Shown piece by piece: positions 1 through 11,600 of a stretch of DNA of 64,000 nucleotides (position 1 is the stretch's first letter; every line of letters begins with the position of its first letter). The notes below the pieces were generated by a model, which worked only from the letters and a program-made list of their open reading frames with translations, was not told the origin of the DNA and ran no database searches. This DNA is from Lasioglossum baleicum (taxonomy: Eukaryota; Arthropoda; Insecta; Hymenoptera; Halictidae), in contig NC_134940.1 of NCBI RefSeq assembly GCF_051020765.1, forward strand, positions 13,343,712-13,407,711. The letters are read 5' to 3'. A program made the position numbers and the translations under genes.

Positions 1-68
1 AATCGTAATCTTAGGGTAATTGTTTCTCTCAAGAATCTGATTATATTAATTTTCTCAGAAAAATGCAT

Positions 69-283
69 TTAACACTAAACCTACCGAGCTTTAAAAGTAG
101 TTTGCCTTATAAAAACAACAAGATTAAATTTATTTGAACTCTGTGCGGTTCATATCATAATATCTATGCTACTAAATATATTTATTTAATAATTTACCAC
201 GAAAGCATCTTTATAATTTCAATAAGCGTGAAATAAAAATCTGTAACCGGTTATTTGATCGGTGATGGTAGGTTTAGTGTTAA
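69..283. mobile_element. TTAA-flanked MITE (piggyBac-like), complete
   Basis: The segment begins TTAACACTAAACCTACC and ends with its exact reverse complement GGTAGGTTTAGTGTTAA, giving 17-bp perfect terminal inverted repeats around a 215-bp AT-rich core with no coding capacity. TTAA at both outer edges is the target duplication typical of piggyBac-superfamily elements, so I infer a non-autonomous piggyBac-type MITE. Related ends occur at 10935-11026 and 45717-45748. The class assignment rests on the TTAA and the inverted repeats only. Confidence 0.75.
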
Positions 284-1689
284 CAAAATATTCTTATCGA
301 GGACTCCGCTCGCAATTTCCCCGTTTTCGTACCCGACCTGCGCTCGCCATTAGAATTCTTCTAAGTCGGGTCCGCGATTTCAGTTGTTCCTCGTGGTCGC
401 GTGCCAATTGCGGGACCCGTCTCGAACACGACGAAAGAGCGGCGCTGCTCTCGCGAAATACTTCTCCGAATCCGAATATATTGGCCCTCCACGGTCTTAT
501 TGTTTCCTTGATGGTTCGCTAATCGACAAAGGAGCCTCGGAGAACGGCACGGCCGAACAGTCGAATCCTTGATCTAAAAATTTCTAAACGCGCGAGCACA
601 ACAAGTTTAGCCTCGTTCGAGGCTCGATCATTCTCGAGAAAGAACCGCGGCAGCTCGACCTTCGAGCGACGGAGTCCTACGAGATTCCACGCGATCGAAA
701 TTGGACGCCCTTGCCGAGGACTTCCGGTCCTCGTGAACCGTCCCAATTTCGTACCCGCTTTCATTTGACTTGCAGATCGGCAGCCGGTCTCTCGCTCCGA
801 GACCCATCTTATCTGCGCGCTTTAGCCCTTCACTGGCCGGCCGATTTTCAACCTATCTTAATCTGCTTGCCTCGACTGTTACGTTTCGCTCGCGACAATC
901 TTATTTGAATAGAACGAGCAACTTCAGTTATACGGTCGCCGTTGTTACCGGCAGTACTTGATTGTTATTAGTAGATCGCGGATTTTTATGCGAACTAAAA
1001 CTGTTTGCATCGCGCGAAATGGATATTTCATTCTTCTTTGAATCATTCTGTTCAAGAAATCCGCGAGAGGCAAGGCGATAATACATAATTTTATCAAATG
1101 AATATACTGGGTGGGCCGTTATGCATTTTCTTCTATCTTCAATCCATTCCATTCGAGAAGAGAAAAATTAAAGACATCATTTTGTGTTGTTAAAAATTCT
1201 TGAATTTACCAACACCAAGTAGAAAATTAATTGCAACATCTTAACTTATTGTTCGACAGAAAAAAATGATTTTATTTCAATCACAATTTTCTGTTCCATT
1301 CGAGATAGAAGAAAGATAGAAAGAAACCTGTTCAGAACGCCCAATCTTCGATAACTCGCAAATGTGCAGGTTGAGCCAAAAGATTTGGGATAGAGAAGAT
1401 TCCAGGTATCTCAATTTTAGTCAAATGTGGACTCGCTAATTTTCGCGCCAAGGTTTCCTGTATCGCACCCTAACCCTTCCTCCGGGGGGGGGGGGAGAAA
1501 TTTCACGGCTCGCGTGGTTATTCGATTTCCATCAGACCAACGCGAAAATGAGACAAAGGGAACGCGGAAACGAGCGCGTAATCGGAACAAATCATCGCCG
1601 TCTCCCTATAGAAATCCTATAACGTCGCGACGTCTGCGGCCGTATCGGAAGAAGAGCTCGGAACGGCGAGGAATTCCGTCTATCCGGCA
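284..1689. other. Unique non-coding DNA, no gene recognised
   Basis: CpG-rich, non-repetitive sequence up to about 950, then AT-rich. Short open frames exist on both strands, but none has a recognisable domain or splice context. A run of 13 G residues lies near 1484-1496. I see no RNA gene or repeat boundary. Confidence 0.5.
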
Positions 1690-2110
1690 GAATATCATCG
1701 ATTTTCCAGATGTAGAACACTTCTACGAAACTCCAGGGGACACTCGAGACCTTTGAGCAGCCTTCAAGGACGCTCGGACCACTCCCACGACTATGAGAAG
1801 ACTTTCGGAGATTCTCGAACGTCATGAACGCCTTCGAAGATTCCCGGAGGACCTCCAAGGTCACCGCGAGGAACCCGGTACAATTCCTGACTGACCGACG
1901 GAGGAACTTTCTAAATGAACTTTCGATTGTCTTTAGAACACCTTCAGACGATGTCCAAGGCTCTCGATGGGCTTTAGAGATTCCTGAAGAAGTCTCGAGA
2001 ATCTTGGAAGTCTTCCAGGAATCCGCGAAGGATATACGAAGTATTATCAAGTCGCTGGAAGACATTTAAAAGGGTCTCAAGGTCCCTGTAGAACCTGCAA
2101 TTATTCTAAC
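1690..2110. repeat. Cryptically repetitive purine/pyrimidine block
   Basis: The stretch is built from degenerate, out-of-register variants of short words such as GAAGACTTTC, TCGAGA, TCCAAGG and CCTTCGA. The same vocabulary returns at about 2490-2640. This keeps both strands open (157 codons on minus at 1592-2065, 81 on plus at 1824-2069), but the translations are serine/lysine/arginine-rich with no domain. I read it as decayed simple-sequence DNA rather than a gene. Confidence 0.4.
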
Positions 2111-2207
2111 CGAGATGTCAGGCCCGGATATTTCTAACGTGTCCACAAGAAGTACCTTGAAAAGTTTTCAAAAATCGATAAGCCAAGCAGTGAATAATTA
2201 TCAATAG

Positions 2208-2403
2208 ACTGCAGATTTTATGCATTTATGACGAAAATGAAACGGTAAATTTTAGAACAGTAAAGAGATTAAATGAATTAGAGAACATCGACATACCATT
2301 TCTAGCTTATTAGAATGATTCCAGAAGGAAAACAATCTTTATTCAGCACCAGTTTCTTGCAATCGATGCAGAGAATTTATAGTTTGCATAAAAATCCGCA
2401 GTC
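2208..2403. mobile_element. GACTGC-family MITE, full-length copy 1
   Basis: A 196-bp element opening GACTGCAGATTTTATGCA and closing with TGCATAAAAATCCGCAGTC, near-complementary termini flanked by TA on both sides. The interior is AT-rich and non-coding. A second full copy of almost identical length (195 bp) is at 59892-60086, a shorter one at 42731-42836, and many solitary ends are scattered over the window. TA flanks suggest a Tc1/mariner- or PIF-type transposase source, but that is inference. Confidence 0.75.
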
Positions 2404-5110
2404 TAAATTACCAATTACGTAGTTGTAAGAGTGGTTCGCTGTCTGAGGGTTAATTTGTGATCAAGCCTTGCAGGAGACAATTAGGACAATTGGGATAACT
2501 CGAGGTCCTCGAGTACGTTGAGACTTTCTATAGCTTTCGGTTGTCTACCAAAGGCTCTGGAGGACTCGTTGGAATCTCCACAGGACTAAACATTTTCGAA
2601 AGACCTTCGAGTGATCTGTGAATAGCGGATTGCCGATTCTTTCATCGAATCGAAGCGTTCTCCAAAGAAGAGAAGATGTCGAGAGCGATCGCGAGGGTTC
2701 CGATGGGATCGGAAAACGCCGAGGAAAAGGGAGCAAAGACCGTGTTGGGAAAGAGGTCACCCGGATTTCGAGCGGATCCGAATCCTCGCCAGAAAGCAAG
2801 CCGTATCTCAAGGTAGCCCATCATTTTTCGTGGGAGGAGTTTTTGGCACGACTGTCGGGATTCGCTTACCCTTTTTCTCGTTCGGCGTTGATCGATCGGC
2901 TGCAGGACCCACGCTTTTACCTAGCACGGACACCGGTCGCCTTGCCGAACATCGAACAAACACGTAATCGAGCCTCTCTAGTGGCTTTCAACACCGGCGC
3001 GGGTCTTCCCCTTCCCCAGGCTGCCCGTATCCAGTATATACACAGAACCAACGGAATAACTCGAACGATAAATAGACCTTCGAGACTCTCGATCGGGAAA
3101 CGCGCTCGGCTCCAGAGATTCCTCGGCTTTGAATCTCGATAACGAATTTGGTCTCTCCGTGAAACGTCGGTTGCCCGAATGTTATCGAGAGAACTCGGTG
3201 TTCGGATAATGGAACGATCATGCTGGATTAATTGTCCAGCGAATTGCACGATCAATCGTGGTGTCTACGGATCGTCTGCCAATCAACATGGCGGCGGCAA
3301 GATATCCTCAGTAGTGTTCCTTCTCGAGAAATTTCATAATTGGTTATTTCTCAGAAATTACAGTATTTCTCGTGAAATTTAAATATAGCAAAATTCTTAC
3401 GAATCTCATTCATTTTATAACATATTTTCGGAAATGAACGAATACGTATGGCCTACCATCAGTCAAAATATGCTACATTTTAATGTAAGTATTTAAATAT
3501 CTCTGTTACTTGTGATTATACGAAAAAATGTCAGAGGAGAAATTTTCACTGTTCAATAAGGTAAATATAATGGCAAAATAAAAAAATTTTTTGGAAATCA
3601 TATTTCGAAATATCAAGTTCATCGTTAGTTTTATTTAAAGGAGGTCATATAATTATTCTATATTCCTATTCAGAAAAAAATACAAATCCAACGATGTGCC
3701 ACGTTCCATAGTTAAGGTGAATATCACAATTATCAAAATTTTTTTCAATTTAAGTGCGCCACGTCATCCTTTTATCCGATCGATCTCAAACTTTGCACAA
3801 ATTTTCTTCTCACCTAAAGGAACAATACTGGATAGTTGCGTGCATTGTATCTTGATAAAAATTTCTCTCCAAGTATATAGCTTAGGTCCACCCTAATGTA
3901 CATAGTGGACAGGAATAAACATTGAGTTAACGTCTTTTGCGCTTTCGATAAATATTATCAACGATATTTCAAATATCACAAGTTTTCCAATATGTTTTTA
4001 TTTTATTAAAAATTCTAGAGAATTCTCGAGAAACATAGTCTTATTTCTCATTTCCCGAGAAACGAAAAATGTTGAGAAATCAGGAACACTATTCCTCAGG
4101 ATTTGCCGAGGCGAACTCTCTTTCGAAAACTCTCATAGCATTACATTCTAGGATAGAACAAGTATATTCTGCTACTTCTCAGCGTCGTCCTCGGTTCCGT
4201 GTTTTCTTACGTACGCGTTCGAACAAAATTATCGTTTGCAAGCTAATGATACGAGCAAGGAGTCGCGACAATGGCGGTGGCGTCGGGCACAGGTGTACAG
4301 AATGATAAAGAATCGCTGGGCTCGAGTATAGGCAAAAGCCACAGCGGGTACGGAGATTGGCTAGCGATATTCACGAGCGAGCGCGCTCATTGTGCTCGAA
4401 CGGGACACTAATGTCGTCGAACAGACGGTATCCGACAGGGACGTCCTGCGAACCTCCCCCTCGAGGCGTCTACTTTCATAGCTAACGAGCCGTAATGTTC
4501 CAAAGGTATCTCTCTCTCTACTGCTTCTCGGATAGCTGTTCCATGCGGTTTCCCCCGGCGGGAACGAAAAACAGAACGTCGAAAGTGTTACAGGGACGCG
4601 AGGAAACCGTGCTCCGCAACCCTCGAACGTCCATCCGTCCCCGAAGAAATCGCTCCCGAGGCGGGAACAAGGACAATGGCTCACGCGCGACACCGAACAA
4701 CGGAAGTGCCGGTGCAGCGTTTCCTTCCGACCACCAGACGATCGAATAAATATCCTCGGAAAACCTCGGAAATCACTGTCGAAACGCGGCGACACAACTA
4801 CCCCCGGTAGTCGGACCACTTTTCACTGGAAAATAACGCTTTTCTTCTCTGGTCCGCGCGATTTCTCGCGACCAAATACTGAAAATTGAATATGGATTGT
4901 TCTCCGACAAACCGGCGACCGATATTAACCCCGCAGTGCTTGCACGCGATAAGTGCACGTGCTGCAAGTTTCTCTTAACGACTTAATTGGCGAGAAAAAT
5001 ACTTTTATTAACGCATTATCAACCGGCGGTTATTTCACAGTTTTTTGAAGTTCGTAAGACTTTTTAATAGATCGTTTTCAACTTCAGCAGTTTGTTAGGT
5101 ACATTTTTTT
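2404..5110. other. Unique DNA with one unassigned 174-codon frame
   Basis: The region holds a plus-strand frame at 2618-3142 whose product is serine/arginine/lysine-rich at its N-terminal third and has no motif I recognise. There is no convincing initiation context or splice partner, so I do not call it a gene. Around 3712-3897 the sequence runs from TTAAGGTG to CCACCCTAA, which may be a decayed transposon. The rest (4.0-5.0 kb) is CpG-rich unique DNA. Confidence 0.4.
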
Positions 5111-5304
5111 TCTCCTAGACGCACATTTTTTTTAAAAATTTGTTTTTTAATTTTGCATTGTCATCCAATTCTGAGCTATGTTTAAAGTTTCAAGTCTCCA
5201 GCTCATCGGGAAGTGATTTAAAATTCGATCATAAGATTTGACACATACAACAACGACATCGACAACATCGAGAACTCGGCAAGCTAATATAAGCGTGGTA
5301 AAAA
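5111..5304 (+). repeat. Dispersed repeat with fixed 3' end, copy 1
   Basis: About 194 bp, related over nearly its whole length to 14408-14584 (plus) and 19881-20070 (minus). The last 33 bp, ending GCTAATATAAGCGTGGTAAAAA, also recur at 7035-7067. Copies share the right-hand end and start at different points on the left, as expected for 5'-truncated retroelement insertions. The body contains GAGCTATGTTTAAAGTTTCAA and CATCGGGAAGTG. I do not know the parent element. Confidence 0.6.
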
Positions 5305-7034
5305 TCATCGAGAATGCTACCATAAATTTCGACTTCTTAGCCTCCAAGGAAGGTTTGATTTCTTCGTGAAGAAGCAAGTATGTATAGTCGTTGAATTCGC
5401 CTTGACATATTAAACAATTTAACGATTAACAATCTCGGCTAGCTATCGATCGTCTCTAAAACCTAGTTTTCGACTTGAACTTCGCGATATAGTTCTTCGA
5501 AGTTACGTTTTTGTCCCCCTCTCCGCGCCCGCGAATCAATCGGTTCGCGGTAGCTTCGTTGACCTAGCCTAACCGTCAGGTACGCGAACAAGGTAGCGAA
5601 GTTGAAGGCCGAAATGGTAACCTCGGTCCACTGTTGACAATGGCAGCGAAGCGTTTGCCAGCGTCTGGTTTCGAAAGGCGCAGCGTAACCGGTGTGTTTC
5701 TATCGATCGATCGACCTTCCTCGTTCGACGAAGGTGGGCCACCTTTTCGGCTTCACCTTGCACCTACGCCGAGGAGGAAGGCAAAGGGCAGGAGAGATTG
5801 ATGGCTCGATAAACGCGGTGGGAGAGTCGCCGCACACCGACAAGTCGCGCCGAAATTCTGGCCAAAAGTGAACCAAATTTCTCCCCATTGTTTCAACCCT
5901 CAAAATCAATTTTTTTCAAGATTTATTTTTTCTCATCAATCTTTAATCATTAATTTGTGCTTTTACCGACGCTCCAATGATCATATATTAAAATATCGAC
6001 TTCGGTACGTATTCCAGAAGTTTTTTAGACTTTTTGAAAGCCTAGAATTATAAAAGACTTAGTCAAGATAATCGACCCAGTAAGCACACAGAGGATTAAG
6101 ATCACGAACTTAATGAAGACGAAGAATATAATTAACTTCAATAGTGTACTTCAAGTACTACATGAAAAGCAAAATATATTTTACATCCTTATTCGTAAAA
6201 ATATTAAGAATATTTTTATAATATTAATAAATGTAATTATTAGGTTGGGTTAGCCACCACATTTTCTCCAACAAAGTCATTTGTATACGTATTTTTTAAG
6301 CACGAGTATTTTATATGAAATTAATCGCAAAATTCAGAGCTTCCCAATGATATACAGTTCAAGAGGTTATAATGATATCATAAAAGAGCCTAAATTATTT
6401 GTCTACAAATGTAGGTGCACACGTCCTCGAATGCACACATGCTACACGCGCCTAAAAAAATACCTGACAGTTTGCAGTCATTTTCATTCAACAGAAATAA
6501 AGAGAGAAAGCAGAGCGGTGAATTCTGGAAGCCGTTCTTATCATGGATTGAAAAATAAATTCTGCCGAGAATTTCATCGGAACTTGCGGAGGAATTCGCG
6601 AACCCCCGTCGGTCAATGGAGTCCCGGAGCACGGTATGACGTCATTCGCGCGTCCCTGTTTCGCGATCCAGCAGCGTTCTACGATCCATGTCACGGGAAC
6701 ACCGCTCGCTAGGGATGGGATCAAGTTCACATGTACTCGCGAATCCTAGTCAATATCAACGGGCCAACTTCCATTCGGTAAGTTTCGAACGCCTAAGTGG
6801 ATTGCAAATTTTATGGGTCTATAGAATATACTCCGCTATCGGGCGCGGGGGTGTTAAAAGTTTTCATTAGGCCAGCACGAGTACACTCCTGCCGGCGGAT
6901 CTAATCAATTCATTGGCTCAGTCCATTTTGAAAAATTGGTTCATCATGGCTGAAACCCGATCAACCTTTAAAAATATTTTCGTGGTTTCATGGTTGTTCT
7001 GTTAATGATCTTTTCAATCAAGTAAACACAACAA
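5305..7034. other. Unique non-coding DNA
   Basis: Short open frames only, none recognisable. At 6711-6750 the words GGGATGGGATCAAGTTCA and CGCGAA resemble 15731-15770, perhaps the end of another small repeat. Nothing else is supported. Confidence 0.4.
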
Positions 7035-7067
7035 GAACTCGGCAAGCTAATATAAGCGTGGTAAAAA
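7035..7067 (+). repeat. Dispersed repeat, 3'-end fragment (copy 3)
   Basis: A 33-bp block ending AAGCGTGGTAAAAA is identical to the last 33 bp of the copy at 5111-5304, while the upstream sequence is unrelated. It marks the shared 3' boundary of this repeat family. Confidence 0.6.
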
Positions 7068-7986
7068 GCATTGCCCTCATTTTTTAAGAGAACAATTGAG
7101 TTTTGATCGGTGGTTCCTGTCGCACTTTTGTTAAAATTTAAAATGTTTCAGTTTCCACCAAACCAGAGGCGAACAACTGCACAGAGAAACAGAAAATGAG
7201 GAACGTACGAGGATTAACGATTCGCAGTGATGTATCAAAGTTCGCCGTCTTACCGAGAGGAGTTTGCAGACTAGCGAGAGAAGTCGTTGAAGTCGTATGA
7301 TCGTGATTCATCGGTGAAGTTGAAGATCCGAAGATAAAGTTCCCGGGCGTCTGACTAATAGCAGATGAAATATGCGCCGGCGTTAATGGTTTAAGAGCGT
7401 GTTCGATTGCTCCCGTTGACCGTAAAGCGTCGAAGACGATCCGGGGCCGCAGCCATAAGTTCCGAGAGATCGCTAGACGCCGGATCGTCTCGAGCATCTC
7501 CGAGCCAGGCCAAAGAACGAACCAACGAACGAACGAACTGCGATACCCCGCGGTATACATATCCGACGAGAATCGAACCGGCGATGACCGACCTCTTGAC
7601 CTCCATTCCCCGTTCCACGGCCTGTCGATAATTTATTCGATTCGGTTGTTAACAGGCCGGAATGGTTCCGAACGAACGATCCCCGACAATTCATCGTTGT
7701 TCCTTGTTGACTGCACGGCAACCCGACGCACGCCGATGCATACCGAGCTCATGAGTCTGATTAATTGGATGATCCCGCCTCCTTAACCCCGTGAATCGTC
7801 TAGTGCGTCGATTAACTCGACGAACCGCGCGTGAAATTGCAATTGTCACTCTGAAATCGATTTAAGGAGAAAACACAATAACGGAAGATATACCCTCGCG
7901 GACGCCATAGTGGCGCGGTGCGCGGACTCTTATGGGGATCGGCAGAAAATTAGTAACTCTGTAACTGATCCGTTTCCAACCTGATA
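7068..7986. other. Unique non-coding DNA
   Basis: CpG-rich sequence with overlapping open frames on both strands (7138-7721) that show no domain or family resemblance. No RNA gene or repeat is recognised before the fold-back element that starts at 7987. Confidence 0.4.
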
Positions 7987-8859
7987 CAGTATTTTATCGA
8001 TAAATGTCCCAAATGTCTGGCCGATAAGTGGCCCAGAACTATCCCCACTCCTACGGTGTGCACCCCCTTCAGGGGCCAAGAAGCTCGAGAGGCCTCGGTC
8101 GCCGAGAAGTATGACATCATACGGCTCAGATGTATCGGTGACACCACACCAATCCAATGATAAAACTTCTTTATTTTTCATTATTTTTTTATGGAATTTT
8201 CACGAACATATTCGCGGTATTTTTCTAATGAAAATGATACCAAATATGATATAATTCAGAGTATACTGACTTGTTTAATGAACGATGCAAATTTCGAACG
8301 TAAGGGGGAACAGTATATGGGAAGTTCCTTTGAACTGCATCTTCTCTTTCTTTCCCAATACACTGTCCTTCTTTGCGTCGAAAACTTTCACCGTTCATTA
8401 CACAAGTCAATATAATTGGAATCAGTGGCGCACCCAGGGGGGGAGCCAGGGGGCCAAGTCCCCCACCAAGAAAAAAATGTTCAGCTTCCAAAATTAAAAT
8501 CGCGGAATAGCCCTGGGTACCGATGATAGATATTTTGGCTTAAAAAAAAGGTCATCACGCAAAACCTAGGACTGGGTTCAACTCGGCCCCCCCCAAGATT
8601 ACATCCTGGGTGCGCCACTGATTGGAATTATACCATATTTGGTATCATTTTCATGATAAAAATGACACGAATATGTTGGTCAAAGTCCCATCAATAAATA
8701 ATGAACAATATAGAAGTTTTGTTTATACTTCTCGGCGATCGAGGCCTCTCGAGCTCCGCTGTCCTTTTCTACGTTCGGCAAAAGTCAAAGAATAGTATCC
8801 CTGGCGGATAATTGTCCCTGGGCAGACCCGTGTTGGGGACAATTATCGATAAAATACTG
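7987..8859. mobile_element. Tc1/mariner-type fold-back element carrying a nested hAT MITE
   Basis: The left end reads TA|CAGTATTTTATCGATAA and the right end TTATCGATAAAATACTG|TA. The arms stay recognisably complementary for hundreds of bases: the CTCGAGAGGCCTCG block near 8085 pairs with CGAGGCCTCTCGAG near 8740, and GAAAATGATACCAAATATG near 8228 pairs with TATTTGGTATCATTTTC near 8638. The centre is interrupted by the 198-bp hAT MITE at 8423-8620. Without that insert and one 8-bp duplication the host would be about 667 bp. TA target sites fit the Tc1/mariner superfamily. No transposase is present. Confidence 0.75.
8423..8620. mobile_element. hAT-type MITE with perfect 8-bp target duplication
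   Basis: A 198-bp element with ends CAGTGGCGCACCCAGG and CCTGGGTGCGCCACTG, 16-bp perfect inverted repeats, flanked on both sides by the identical 8-mer ATTGGAAT (8415-8422 and 8621-8628). An 8-bp duplication and CAGTGGCG-like termini are the hallmark of hAT elements. C-runs and G-runs lie just inside the termini. The interior is non-coding. The exact duplication suggests a fairly recent insertion into the older fold-back element around it. Confidence 0.9.
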
Positions 8860-9575
8860 TATACCTAATGCTTTTTTAAAGAGGACACCAAGGTATATCG
8901 ATTAATGGGAAAAAATACAATGTTGCTAAAACAAATTTAAGTGATTTGTTTATTGTTATCAGATGAAAACCTTTTTGCTAATTCTTTCTTATAACAATTT
9001 ATTGTCGTGCAGTTACTGATCAACTTTTGTTCAAACAATTTCTTTATCAGATATCCCAACATCATAGATAGAATAACCTTCGCCACACCTTCTTCGACGG
9101 ATGGGGTGGCTCTACACGAGAAAACGAATCGACAATTGACGGGGTAAATTTGATTTTTAATTTGAAGCTTTGTTTCGTATGATAGAGCATGATAGTTCAC
9201 GATAAGACTGATCAAAGTTTGACGTCAGATCGCGATTAGCAGTCCGATGTGCGACTAAATGGCGCAAATGAAGCTTTCGAGCGGAAATGTCGCGAGAACG
9301 GTGAAACTTCGCGACTCGCTGGCACAGAAGGTGTTAATTGAGATCGATGTTGCGTTTTCGAGTCGGGGGTGGAATGGGGGTGCAGCTCCCGTCCCTGGAG
9401 GCAGTTTCTTCTCTTCCGTTCGAGTCGCAGAGCTTCGTGCTGCCAATAAATATCTAGTTCTACGAGCAGAACGGATTCGAAGCCTGGGGACGTTCGGATG
9501 GGTTCCGTTAACCCTCGTTTATAACCGTTAAGGGGGCGGCGGGAATATTATAAGACAAGAACAGGTGTGGGAGAG
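8860..9575. other. Unique DNA, no gene recognised
   Basis: A 90-codon plus frame (9259-9531) is overlapped by an antisense frame, has no splice-site support and resembles no family I know. The first part is AT-rich. Confidence 0.4.
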
Positions 9576-9641
9576 AGCCAAAGATATGTGAGCACTGGAG
9601 TAATGCGAGTAGCGGGTCGCAGTGCTCACCATTCTTTGGCT
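9576..9641 (+). ncRNA. Candidate pre-miRNA-like hairpin
   Basis: Two 22-nt arms, 9576-9597 (AGCCAAAGA, three unpaired bases, GTGAGCACTG) and 9620-9641 (CAGTGCTCAC, three unpaired bases, TCTTTGGCT), are separated by a 22-nt loop. They pair over 9 bp, a 3x3 internal loop and 10 bp, giving a 66-nt stem-loop of about the size and shape of a Drosha product. I could not match either arm to a miRNA I remember. Strand is uncertain because a hairpin reads similarly on both. A tiny palindromic transposon remnant is the main alternative. Confidence 0.35.
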
Positions 9642-10934
9642 AGTAAGGGGTGAACCGGGTCTCAATTTTGAGTCCTGGACTGTTAGGTTTTTTTTTTTTA
9701 GTGTTTTTCCCCCCGACCGTCATCTTTATACGGGATGATAGTGCGTAAATGCATTTTTTCCCTGACAGTCCTCAAACTCGAAAAAAAAAGGAAAAACAAG
9801 GGGGCGTGCGGGGATATCATTTTCTCTGGATAGGAAAATCGATCGTTTTAGTGCGATAGCAGACGTGTTGAACAACAATTACGATAGGGACAATATTCTT
9901 TGGCTAGACTCTTTGAAGAAGATGTCGGCTTTCTGTACAGTAGATCTATTATACAGTGTGATCCAAAAATTATCTACTTATCGCGCTCTGATTAATCCGT
10001 GTTTTTCATTTATAATTTCTCAACAAAGCCACGGAGAACATTATCGCAACGGGAAAAATTACTTCAGATAACCTGAGGAATCACCCCTTTCAAAGAAATA
10101 CATTTTTAGAACATCCACAACATCCTCAAAATGATTTCAAAAGGATTAACCGACAATTAATTGTTCATCATGCCAAAGGGCCGATTAAAAGGGAGTCTAA
10201 TTAAAATGGCTGTCGATCTATAGAGGATGCTGCACGATGTATTAGCTGCGTGTGAATTGGTTTGACACATTTAGATTTGATGAAACACAAGACGAAATTC
10301 ATATTGTTGAAAAATAATAGGAAACGTGAGTAAAAAAAAAAGAGTCGGACGAAACTTGCGAATCCGAGAAGCACCGAATCAATTTGCATACGTAATATTT
10401 CGCTTTTAGTTATTACGAGAACAAACAGCTCGGTGAATTTCGCTGTTCCCCGGCGGTTTGTCGCTACGTCCAGACGGACCGTTCCCGAGAAAATCAAATT
10501 ACACCGCGTACGAGATTTCAACGAGCCAATTTCCATTGTCGCGCGCAACCGGAATCGCGACGGATTTTTCCCGAGTTTTCTCCTCAACCCATCCATCTTG
10601 AAATATCCCGTCGGTTGCCGTCAACCTCGTTGCACCAATAACAAAATAGAGAGACCAACGTCTCGATGATTTTTCGATCTCGAGCCACTGCGACACGAAT
10701 GAAAACGAGGTACGCTCGACGTCATGCAACTGCGACAATTTTCGCGTCCCTTCGACCGAAAAAATGTCGAGACAAGGCCGAGCATTATGCGGCGCACTTC
10801 GCGAACGCTCTGTTTCCTCGCCGGAGTACCCAGTGTAACCACTTCCAGTTTTTTAGAACTTCTTGCAACCCTCGCACGGCGATTTATTTTACTTATTTAA
10901 TTTCCTGTGCTTCGATACAACAATGTGTATAATC
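9642..10934. other. Unique non-coding DNA
   Basis: Poly-T and poly-A runs near 9690 and 9780 are followed by unique sequence. Overlapping open frames on both strands at 10201-10932 have no recognisable products. No RNA gene is seen. Confidence 0.4.
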
Positions 10935-11026
10935 ATTTCCAGCGAACGCATCATTGTAATTTCAATAATTGTGAAATAAAAAACCAGTAACCAGTCAAAT
11001 GACGAGCGGTGGTAGGTTCAGTGTTA
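10935..11026. mobile_element. TTAA MITE, right-end fragment
   Basis: The stretch resembles the right part of the complete MITE at 69-283: a shared TAATTTCAATAA-NNTGTGAAATAAAAA-like block, then GGTAGGTTCAGTGTTAA at the edge. I cannot find a matching left terminus, so the copy appears truncated or strongly diverged. Confidence 0.5.
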
Positions 11027-11219
11027 AACAAGAAAAGAATGCATTACTGGTCGAACCGTCTAGATTCGTTATAGGCGGCGCTTCACGGGACAGAGCTTAA
11101 AACCGTCGAGCGTGAGACAAGAAAATCCGCTCGAGTTAATTTGCGCGCTGCACGGTTGCAAGCGAATTTCCTTGTAATTGCCTCGGGGGGTAAACACGAC
11201 CGTTAACCGATAAAAAGAA

Positions 11220-11600
11220 GAAGAGGAAAGTCGAGGGTGGTAGAAAGAAATTCGACCAGGTTCTAGCGATCGCTCGATGAAATTTTGATCTCGCGCGCAC
11301 GCGAGGCACGTCAGTCTATTTATAGCAGATTGTTGACGACGAAGTGGCTTTGACGAGCGCGGTTGCGAGAGGAATCACAAGGCAAGGGAGAAACGGATCG
11401 AGGGTTGTGCGAGGGAGAGGGAGAGAGGAAGTTGAAAGAGTGGGAGAGAGAGAAAGGGAGGGAAATAAGAAAAGACAAGAGCGCGAGGGCCGAGTGAAAA
11501 GACGTCGCGAGATCGGGAACGGGAACGTTGCGGGGAAAAAATGGCGGAATACCGAGCACGGAAGGAAAGGGTTAGACAAAGAGGAGACGGTGAGACAAAG
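11220..11600. repeat. GA-rich purine block
   Basis: The plus strand is a long run of mixed GAGA, GGGA and AAGAGC words, densest at 11385-11480. Frames stay open on both strands because of the composition (for example 171 codons on minus, 11316-11831), and their products are low-complexity Arg/Glu or Ser/Pro/Leu strings. GA-rich blocks like this often lie near insect promoters, but no transcription start is visible. Confidence 0.4.

Noticed and set aside
1592..2065. 157-codon minus-strand frame with Ser/Lys-rich pseudo-repeats
   Set aside because: Arises from degenerate simple-sequence DNA that is also open on the other strand.
7540..7600. GGTTCGATTC on minus, resembling a tRNA B box
   Set aside because: No A box at the right distance and no cloverleaf can be drawn.
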